From Glaciimonas sp. (GTDB taxonomy: Bacteria; Pseudomonadota; Gammaproteobacteria; Burkholderiales; Burkholderiaceae), in the NCBI GenBank assembly GCA_014377145.1, contig JACMQE010000021.1:1-5116 (forward strand): DNA of 5,116 nucleotides, written 5' to 3'. Under the pieces are notes generated by a model. It was not told the origin of the DNA. It did no database searches and saw nothing but the letters and a program-made list of their open reading frames with translations. The position numbers and the translations under genes are program-made. Shown here piece by piece: positions 1 to 4,332 of the stretch. Each line of letters opens with the position of its first letter. The stretch's first letter is position 1.

Positions 1-138
1 AAAATATGGGAATGAGCGCTGCCGCAAAAGCTGAGCGATGACAGCCTCGTTAAACGGCTCGCCGGGACCAAAGATGAAGTCGCCATCAGCAGCATGCCCC
101 CCACCGCGCCGCAATTGATCGGCTTCCAATACAAGTAA
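1..138 (+). pseudogene. C-terminal end of an unrecognised phage tail-region gene (5' end outside window)
   Basis: Reading frame 1 is open from position 16 to a TAA at 136-138 and gives about 40 residues ending in SSMPPTAPQLIGFQYK. The same frame has a TGA at 13-15, so either the gene is interrupted there or the true frame upstream differs; only 12 bases remain before the edge, too few to decide. The stop overlaps the next start as TAATG, the translational coupling usual in phage late operons, and this supports 136-138 as a real gene end. I do not recognise the family. The phage assignment rests on the neighbours only. Confidence 0.45.
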
Positions 139-301
139 TGGAGCTTTTTGCACCTATATTGATTGAAACCATCGGTGAGCCGATTGACGTCCCCATCAAT
201 CAAGAAAGCTATTACACCGATATCACGATCCCTCTGACGTTATCGACATCTATGCGCTTGATCGCATAGATGTCGATAAATTTATGACGCTGCGCACATA
301 A
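138..301 (+). pseudogene. Small phage tail-region protein, frameshifted
   Basis: The ATG at 138-140 overlaps the preceding TAA. Frame 3 reads MELFAPILIETIGEPIDVPI and continues through a YYTDITIP segment. From about 236 the sensible continuation is frame 2, DVIDIYALDRIDVDKFMTLRT, ending at TAA 299-301. Restoring one G in CTGACG (235-238) would join the parts as ITIPLDVIDIY and give about 54 residues, so this looks like a one-base deletion. If translation stays in frame 3 it ends at a TAG at 267-269. The second part coincides with a perfect 17-bp palindrome (240-279). Function is not recognised; a short acidic protein between tail genes fits a minor tail or connector-type protein, but that is inference. 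Confidence 0.5.
240..279. repeat. Perfect 17-bp inverted repeat with 6-nt loop
   Basis: The left arm TTATCGACATCTATGCG (240-256) is exactly complementary to the right arm CGCATAGATGTCGATAA (263-279), with loop CTTGAT (257-262). It lies inside the coding part of the small tail-region gene, immediately after that gene's frameshift. No T-run follows, so it does not look like an intrinsic terminator. It would form a strong hairpin in RNA or single-stranded DNA. Confidence 0.9.
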
Positions 302-330
302 CGCAAAACGAACAACACACTGAGGTTTAT

Positions 331-1020
331 ATGATTGCATTCTCGCCGCTCAGAACCCGCTGCCTTGCGGTGAAGTTGCGCGAATTATCTATCGTTGACG
401 TCAGCGCCTTGGCCGTGATTCCGATCGAACGCTTTGAAGAGGCGACTACCACTTTTTTACAGATGGTTATCGACGCAGCCAGTACGCCGACCGAACGCTA
501 TGTCACCAATCCCAGAAACTGGACGGTGCAAGAGCGCATGCTTATATTCGGTCACTACCTTGCCCACGCAACCGGCGAAGAGGGCGGTGGTGCCAACTTT
601 ATCCTGGGCGACGGCCATTACATGGATTATCTGAACTTCAGACAAGACACGCTCGACTTCCCGCTAGCGATCGGCAATCACGGCGGCGACGATTAGCTGA
701 TCTCGCCGATTACCGGCGCGATGGTCGAGGTGATAGAACAATTACACGGACAGATTCCCAAAGTCGCGGGCTAGTTACATTGGTTGATAGGCGGCATGGC
801 GGCGCAATTATTACGGATTGGCGAAGCGGCGCCAGATCCTGATCTCGATATTCTTAATTACACCGATTGGCTACAAAACCGCATGCAAATTATCAGCGCC
901 TATCCTGAATCGGAATTTGTAGCCTTGCTGGCATTGCGACAGCTTGGCAACCAACTGCTGATGCAATTCTTCCACTTAGAAGAAACCGGAGAAGGCTATG
1001 TCGCGTTACCGTACACGTAG
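331..1020 (+). pseudogene. Phage tail protein (229 codons) with two in-frame TAG codons
   Basis: The start ATG at 331 has a TGAGG sequence at 320-324. The frame encodes 121 residues to a TAG at 694, continues unbroken to a second TAG at 772, and then runs to the final TAG at 1018-1020. The three pieces read as one protein: IAFSPLRTRCLAVKLRELSI at the start, a central WTVQERMLIFGHYLA segment, then LISPITGAMVEVIEQL and LHWLIGGMAAQLLRIGEAAP, with ESEFVALLALRQLGNQLLMQ near the end. Frame and sense are kept across both stops, so these are nonsense codons at codons 122 and 148, not separate genes. Size, composition and position before a chaperone-like gene resemble phage tail proteins that precede the tape measure; this is from memory of the family and is not a firm match. 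If translated now it would yield only the 121-residue N-terminal half. Confidence 0.65.
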
Positions 1021-1243
1021 ACGGAGGCCGCAGCATTGCCTCCGGCGCGATTTCCAGTTTCAACCTGCATCATCGAATTCACGCCAAGAGTGTCTGTAAA
1101 ATCTGCCCAATATGGCGGCTAGCCTGAGCTTATATTTAAGCACGTCTTACCCGGATGTAATGCGGATATCTTTGTCGGATGCGCGTGAATTTCTGAGTTC
1201 CAAAGCGTTCGTAACCTGGGTAAGAAACCGAGAAATGGAGTAG
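998..1243 (+). pseudogene. Tail assembly chaperone-like small protein, interrupted by TAA
   Basis: The ATG at 998 has GGAG at 988-991, six bases upstream, and overlaps the end of the previous tail gene by 23 bases in another frame. The frame encodes an arginine-rich start (MSRYRTRRRRPQHCLRRDFQ), reaches a TAA at 1097-1099 (codon 34), then continues in the same frame as NLPNMAASLSLYLSTSYPDV and a helical segment with AREFLSSKAFVTWVRNREME, ending at TAG 1241-1243. The whole would be 81 residues. A small protein lying between the main tail gene and the presumed tape-measure start, with overlapping start, is the usual position of a G/T-type tail assembly chaperone. That role is inferred from position; I see no diagnostic motif. 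Confidence 0.5.
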
Positions 1244-1246
1244 AAA

Positions 1247-1321
1247 ATGCAGCTTGCTTTGTTGGGGCGTCTTAATGGCGTCATTAAGGCGATAGGCGCG
1301 CTCGGTAAAGCTGTCGGGTAG
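1247..1321 (+). pseudogene. Truncated start of a phage gene, possibly tape-measure protein
   Basis: The ATG at 1247 has GGAG at 1237-1240, six bases away, and lies four bases after the previous stop, so it looks like a genuine start. It encodes only 24 residues (MQLALLGRLNGVIKAIGALG, then KAVG) before a TAG at 1319-1321. A gene directly after tail chaperones is normally the tape-measure gene, which is one of the longest in the phage; here almost all of it is missing. The hydrophobic/glycine helical start is compatible with a tape-measure N-terminus but does not prove it. Confidence 0.4.
1268..1291. repeat. Short hairpin in the truncated tail gene
   Basis: CTTAATG (1271-1277) pairs with CATTAAG (1282-1288) around a GCGT loop; the stem extends outward by one G-U and two G-C pairs to 1268 and 1291. 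There is no following T-run. Function unknown; it may be chance within coding sequence. Confidence 0.45.
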
Positions 1322-1325
1322 ATAG

Positions 1326-1364
1326 ATTACTTTCTGTACATTCAAAATCAAATTGGAGAAGTAA
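1326..1364 (+). pseudogene. Possible residual C-terminus of a deleted phage gene
   Basis: Frame 3 from 1326 reads ITFCTFKIKLEK and stops at TAA 1362-1364, overlapping the holin start as TAATG, the same coupling seen at 136-140. The lysine-rich end before a coupled start is what the last codons of the preceding gene would look like. With the truncated start at 1247-1321, this suggests that most of the tail genes were removed by a deletion with its junction near 1321-1326. The piece is very short, so the call is tentative. Confidence 0.25.
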
Positions 1365-1764
1365 TGCCTGTCTCAACCACTACCGGTGCCGCCTTAGCAG
1401 GAGTCGCCGCCAGCGCATTCACCCTGACCGGTTCATTCATCAGCATGCAGCACAACTATCTGGTTACAGGATTTTTCGGCGGCATCATGACGCTACGTTT
1501 TATTGCAGAGTTGTCAAGCCTGCGCATGGTGGTGTCAAGCCTTTACCAGCGCGGTGCTAGGTGCCTACGGTGCGCCTATCGTCGCGGCAGTACTCGCAGA
1601 ACATTTTCTCTACTTTAGCCAACGTCAGGTAAGGTCCTTTGCCATTGTTATGCGCCTGCTCCATCGGTGTATGCGCACAAACCATTGTCCCCGTCTGCCT
1701 GCATTGGGTACGAAAATTTTCAGGATTGCAGTCATCAACTTACTGCTTCTCTCTGTATCAATAA
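1364..1764 (+). pseudogene. Holin-like phage membrane protein with two frameshifts
   Basis: The ATG at 1364 has GGAG at 1355-1358. Frame 2 gives MPVSTTTGAALAGVAASAFT followed by LTGSFISMQHNYLVTGFFGG and IMTLRFIAELSSLRMVVSS. At about 1539 the sense moves to frame 3: AFTSAVLGAYGAPIVAAVLA then EHFLYFS. At about 1618-1633 it moves to frame 1: GPLPLLCACSIGVCAQTIVP then VCLHWVRKFSG, ending at TAA 1762-1764. Joined, the product is about 133 residues with three or four hydrophobic stretches (near residues 6-25, 35-50, 58-80 and 90-110) and a basic C-terminus. A small multi-pass membrane protein just before an endolysin is the usual arrangement for a holin, which would open the inner membrane for the lytic enzyme. 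The first lesion is a net -2 or +1. The family call rests on topology and position. Confidence 0.55.
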
Positions 1765-1768
1765 TGTA

Positions 1769-2023
1769 GTGAGCGTCGCCGTGTTGGTGCATGCCATGTG
1801 TACGCTCAACAAAATGACAAAGGAGACCAATTATTTCTATTGGGCCGGTTATTTGATACTCGCAGCCGATTCATTTTATGTAGCGCTCGGACCGCTGTAC
1901 GGATAATACAAAACCCAATGGTCCGAGGTGATGTTCAACACCGGGGCAGCGCTGATGCTAATCATCGGGTGGTGGCTGCGTGAAAATCAAAATGCAAAAA
2001 CTAACGACGGATGTGAACTATGA
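1769..2023 (+). pseudogene. Second small phage membrane protein of the lysis cassette, interrupted by TAA
   Basis: The most likely start is GTG at 1769, since the nearby ATG at 1764 is followed at once by TAG. The frame reads VSVAVLVHAMCTLNKMTKET, then a membrane segment WAGYLILAADSFYVALGPLYG, meets TAA at 1904-1906 (codon 46), and continues unbroken as YKTQWSEVMFNTGAALMLII and GWWLREN to TGA 2021-2023. Intact length would be 84 residues with three hydrophobic segments. It sits between the holin-like gene and the endolysin, and its stop overlaps the endolysin start (ATGA). It could be a second holin or antiholin; many phages of Gram-negative hosts carry such a small membrane protein here. The function is inferred. 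Confidence 0.55.
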
Positions 2024-2508
2024 ATTTTGATCAGGAGATCGCATGCGTACTCGGACACGAAGGCGGCTATGTATGTGTACATCCTCTGGCCGACCCCGGT
2101 GGCAAGACGCACTGGGAGGCATCAGCAAGCGCAGTTATCCCAACGTCGATATCAAAAACTTGACGCGGGTGCAGGCAATTAACATTTATCGACGCGATTT
2201 TTGGCATCGCATTCATGGCGATGGTATGTTCGGTAGCGTTGCGTATCAGTCTATGGACTTCGCTGTAAACAGCGGCATGATGACCGCAATACGTTGTCTC
2301 TAGCGTGCCCCTTAACTTTCGCCAACGATGGACATTGGGACCAGTAACATCATTAGTCGCCAAGCGCATGAGCGAAACTGATCAGATCATGCGCCTCAAT
2401 GCCGAGCGTCTCGACTACCTGCGAAAACTCAAAGGCTGGCCGACCTTCGGCGCGGGATGGGCCGGGCGCATAGCAGGTAACCTGCGCTACGGCGCGGTCG
2501 ATACATGA
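2020..2508 (+). pseudogene. GH108 phage endolysin (N-acetylmuramidase), multiply frameshifted
   Basis: The ATG at 2020 overlaps the upstream stop. The N-terminus MNFDQEIACVLGHEGGYVCV carries the HEGGY motif, with the catalytic Glu at residue 14, then ADPGGKTHW. At 2116 the sense moves to frame 3 (GISKRSYPNVDIKNL, RVQAINIYRRDFWH, MDFAVNSGMMTAIRCL), which ends at TAG 2301, where family members usually have Gln. After indels near CCCC (2308-2311) and TTT (2317-2319) comes FANDGHW in frame 2, then from 2338 frame 1 gives GPVTSLVAKRMS and a C-terminal segment with RLDYLRKLKGWPTFGAGWAG, RIAGNLRYGAV, ending at TGA 2506-2508. That tail matches the peptidoglycan-binding domain usually paired with GH108. 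Repaired length is about 160 residues, normal for the family. The enzyme would cut the glycan backbone of murein during lysis; in this state it cannot be made. Confidence 0.88.
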
Positions 2509-2837
2509 TCTCCATGATTGATCCTCGCTTATGGCTGGCCGGTCTTACTCTTAGCGTATCCGCCTAATTTGTCGGCGGCCAAAATGAAGCCCGATATTGG
2601 AAAGCATGGGAAGTCGCCGCGACAACTAAGGCCAAAGCAATCCTTGATCAAACGATCATCGCCAAAGACCAAGCCGAGGCGAAGATACGATCCACGATAT
2701 CGGACATTCAACATGACCAACAAATCAGAATTACTAATATCACTGCCAGCCGCGATGCTGTTCTGCGCGAGTTGCGCAACCGACCTGCACGTCGTCCAGA
2801 CACCGGTACCGGAAATACCGCCACTGCATATCGATAG
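2505..2837 (+). pseudogene. Rz-type inner-membrane spanin, interrupted by TAA
   Basis: The ATG at 2505 overlaps the endolysin stop. Frame 3 starts MISMIDPRLWLAGLTLSVSA, a hydrophobic signal-anchor, meets TAA at 2565-2567 (codon 21), and continues in frame as FVGGQNEARYWKAWEVAATT followed by a long charged helix (KAKAILDQTIIAKDQAEAK, RDAVLRELRNRP) to TAG 2835-2837. An N-terminal membrane anchor followed by a periplasmic coiled-coil-like helix, placed right after the endolysin and carrying an embedded lipoprotein gene, is the hallmark of Rz. Intact length would be 110 residues, usual for these proteins. Rz and Rz1 together fuse inner and outer membranes in the last lysis step. The stop falls at the end of the membrane anchor, so no periplasmic part would be made. 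Confidence 0.72.
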
Positions 2838-2874
2838 CACTTGCTTTGACATCTTGCTTTACCTACTGAAATAG
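2713..2874 (+). CDS. Rz1-type outer-membrane spanin lipoprotein, embedded in Rz
   Basis: An ATG at 2713 opens a 53-residue frame lying inside the 3' part of Rz in another frame and extending past its stop, to TAG 2872-2874. It begins MTNKSELLISLPAAMLFCAS, a short signal peptide with a Lys near the start, and has a Cys at residue 21 followed by ATDLHVVQTPVPEIPPLH. The Cys after A-S would be the lipidated residue; the -3 position is Cys where Leu is typical, so the lipobox is not ideal. The proline-containing mature part is typical of Rz1. The last residues (after HIDSTCF) are hydrophobic and unlike Rz1, perhaps because the original stop was lost. This is the only lysis gene without an obvious lesion, but its partner Rz is broken. 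Confidence 0.6.
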   Translation: MTNKSELLISLPAAMLFCASCATDLHVVQTPVPEIPPLHIDSTCFDILLYLLK

Positions 2875-2898
2875 GTATTAATCGACTTAATACCTATT
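2870..2898. terminator. Perfect 12-bp inverted repeat, possible terminator of the lysis operon
   Basis: AATAGGTATTAA (2870-2881) is exactly complementary to TTAATACCTATT (2887-2898) around loop TCGAC. It overlaps the end of the Rz1 frame and is followed by ATTTT (2899-2903). Position at the end of the cassette and the following T-rich bases fit a terminator, but the stem is AT-rich and the T-run short, so an operator is also possible. TACCTA also occurs at 2860-2865, allowing a competing smaller hairpin with the left arm. Confidence 0.5.
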
Positions 2899-2920
2899 AT
2901 TTTCATCATTTTATGAAAAT
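2899..2920. repeat. Second, directly adjacent 8-bp inverted repeat
   Basis: ATTTTCAT (2899-2906) is complementary to ATGAAAAT (2913-2920) around CATTTT. It starts at the base after the 12-bp inverted repeat ends, making two tandem hairpins. It may be a tandem operator, a second weak terminator element, or chance in AT-rich DNA. Confidence 0.5.
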
Positions 2921-3003
2921 TTAGGCTTACTACAGTTACAGTTTTCACTGGCGATTAGCAGTACCAGACAAAATTACGATGAATGAGTCGAGCACTCTTA
3001 GTC

Positions 3004-3032
3004 TTGATTGTTTAATAGCACAATATTAATTT
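3004..3032 (+). promoter_or_regulatory. Weak sigma-70-like promoter candidate upstream of the RelA/SpoT gene
   Basis: TTGATT (3004-3009) and TAATTT (3027-3032) are separated by 17 bases. Both differ from consensus, and other AT-rich hexamers such as TATATT (3042-3047) compete. It would leave a leader of about 140 bases containing the inverted repeat at 3036-3076. Confidence 0.2.
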
Positions 3033-3035
3033 TCA

Positions 3036-3076
3036 TATATCTATATTCCTATGCTATGAATACGAGGATAGATATA
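3036..3076. repeat. Inverted repeat in the RelA/SpoT leader, possible operator
   Basis: TATATCTAT (3036-3044) is complementary to ATAGATATA (3068-3076), with further pairing CCT (3048-3050) to AGG (3065-3067) inside. The repeat centres are about 32 bases apart, a spacing that could serve a dimeric regulator or form an RNA hairpin. Chance is possible in such AT-rich sequence. Confidence 0.35.
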
Positions 3077-3168
3077 AGTACTTTTTCAGTACATGTATTC
3101 AGCTTCTCGGAGCGCAACATTTGGATTATTAGCAAGCGCCAACTATCGTTGAGTACAACAGCAACTCC

Positions 3169-3174
3169 AAGGAG
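3169..3174 (+). promoter_or_regulatory. Ribosome binding site of the RelA/SpoT gene
   Basis: AAGGAG lies six bases before the ATG at 3181. It is one of the best Shine-Dalgarno sites in the window and fixes the start of this gene. Confidence 0.85.
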
Positions 3175-3180
3175 TGCAGC

Positions 3181-4332
3181 ATGAATTTTGACGAATACGA
3201 AAAGCGATATTTCTCTCTTTACGCCGACTTTGCGAAGACCGTACGCTTTATATTTGAAAGGGCGATTGCCACAAATAATAGTTTGCCAGCCCTAAAATCG
3301 ATTCAAGCGAGTGCTAAATCACCGGACAGACTGAAGGCGCGCCTGAAAGAGACTGGATTGCTCGACTCGCACGCCGTTGAAGATGCCAGAAAAGACCTCG
3401 CCGGAATACGATTGATCTTTTACACAAACACCGACGTTGACCGTTTTTTAGCATCTCGCCTCATTTTCGAAAATTTTGAGATTGACCAGCAAGCCATTAA
3501 GATTTACCACCCAACTAAAGAAAACGCGGGTACCCGCTATCAGGCAATTGAATATGTTTTACACCTGAAAGAAGAACGAACTAAGCTACCAGAATATGCA
3601 ACGTTCAAGGATTTTCGCTGTGAAATTCAAATCCAAACAATCCTAAATCACGCGTGGTCTGAAACCTCGCATGACATCGTATATAAAGATAGCCAGCTAG
3701 AAGGGTTTTGCACCAGATCTATGTACGCAATCATTAAGCGTTTCAACGACATCGTGGATAGGTATCTCATGCCTGCGGGCTATGAATTTCAACGAGTTCA
3801 GCACGAATATGAAAGACTACAACAAGGTAAGAATATTTTCGACAGAAAAGCAATTACCTCGCTAATCAATGTCGTTAATAATAACGAACGGTTCGATCTT
3901 CTCGTCAGCCGGAAAGACTATGCATTACCTAGTGATGATGACATAGCAGCGATATTTAGTGACTTACGCGATTCACTGCTTGAATGCGCCAAGGCAGCGC
4001 AAACTACGCCGAGTGAACTAATTGAAACGCCTTTCGGGAAACTCGAAGGCACAACTTCAGCTGATGTTATACGCGTCATTGTCAAGATTTTTGACTTTCT
4101 CAGGTATGTAGACATTGAGGATAATTTTAGTGCTGTCTGCGAACTTTTTCAGACAGAGAGCAACACTGATGTGCGCAAGAAAATCTTAGATAATGTGAAG
4201 CGATTGTCCGAGTATGAATTCAAAGCATGGCAAGAATTTAAGCTGCAAATACAGCTACTACTAGCAAACATCCTCTCTGAAATGGAGCCAACAAGAGGGA
4301 TGGAGCTTCGTTCACTTCTCATAACAGTATAG
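3181..4332 (+). CDS. RelA/SpoT-domain nucleotidyltransferase, N-terminal 383 residues of a longer interrupted frame
   Basis: This frame begins after a strong AAGGAG. Residues about 35-170 match the RelA/SpoT synthetase fold: SAKSPDRLKARL (44-55) for the usual RvKspeSl..Kl motif, DLAGIRLIF (72-80) with the metal-binding Asp72, GTRYQAIEYV (117-126), and CEIQIQTILNHAWSE (147-161) with the catalytic Glu148, ending HDIVYK (164-169) as in small alarmone synthetases. No HD hydrolase, TGS or ACT domain is seen. Family members move pyrophosphate from ATP to GDP/GTP, or in some toxins to other targets such as tRNA. Two usual residues are replaced: Ser44 stands where Arg is expected and Glu124 where His is expected, so activity or substrate may differ. 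Residues 170-383 are mostly helical with repeat-like blocks (DVRKKILDNVKRLSEYEFKA). The frame ends at TAG 4330 but continues in phase afterwards, so the 383-residue product may be a truncated form. No indel is seen across it, unlike the prophage genes. Confidence 0.8.
   Translation: MNFDEYEKRYFSLYADFAKTVRFIFERAIATNNSLPALKSIQASAKSPDRLKARLKETGLLDSHAVEDARKDLAGIRLIFYTNTDVDRFLASRLIFENFEIDQQAIKIYHPTKENAGTRYQAIEYVLHLKEERTKLPEYATFKDFRCEIQIQTILNHAWSETSHDIVYKDSQLEGFCTRSMYAIIKRFNDIVDRYLMPAGYEFQRVQHEYERLQQGKNIFDRKAITSLINVVNNNERFDLLVSRKDYALPSDDDIAAIFSDLRDSLLECAKAAQTTPSELIETPFGKLEGTTSADVIRVIVKIFDFLRYVDIEDNFSAVCELFQTESNTDVRKKILDNVKRLSEYEFKAWQEFKLQIQLLLANILSEMEPTRGMELRSLLITV

Larger units (their letters stand above)
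2875..3180. other. AT-rich non-coding stretch between prophage remnant and RelA/SpoT gene
   Basis: No credible gene is seen here on either strand. It is visibly richer in A and T than the flanks. It holds the two tandem inverted repeats at its left end, a weak promoter candidate near 3004-3032, an inverted repeat at 3036-3076 and a Shine-Dalgarno site at 3169-3174. It probably marks the end of the lysis operon and the control region of the next gene, and may hold the junction between phage late genes and cargo or host DNA, but no attachment-site duplication can be tested in this window. Confidence 0.6.

Noticed and set aside
1136..1351. A 71-residue minus-strand frame
   Set aside because: It covers two + strand phage gene ends with good start signals and has no recognisable content.
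2067..2369. A 100-residue open frame on the minus strand
   Set aside because: It lies opposite the recognisable endolysin coding sequence, has no start signal and no plausible protein character.
2518..2712. The N-terminal two thirds of a 118-residue + strand frame ending at 2874
   Set aside because: This part reads Rz in the wrong frame; only the section from the ATG at 2713 has lipoprotein character and is kept as Rz1.
2529..2852. A 107-residue open frame on the minus strand
   Set aside because: It is antisense to the Rz/Rz1 genes, which explain the sequence better in two + strand frames.
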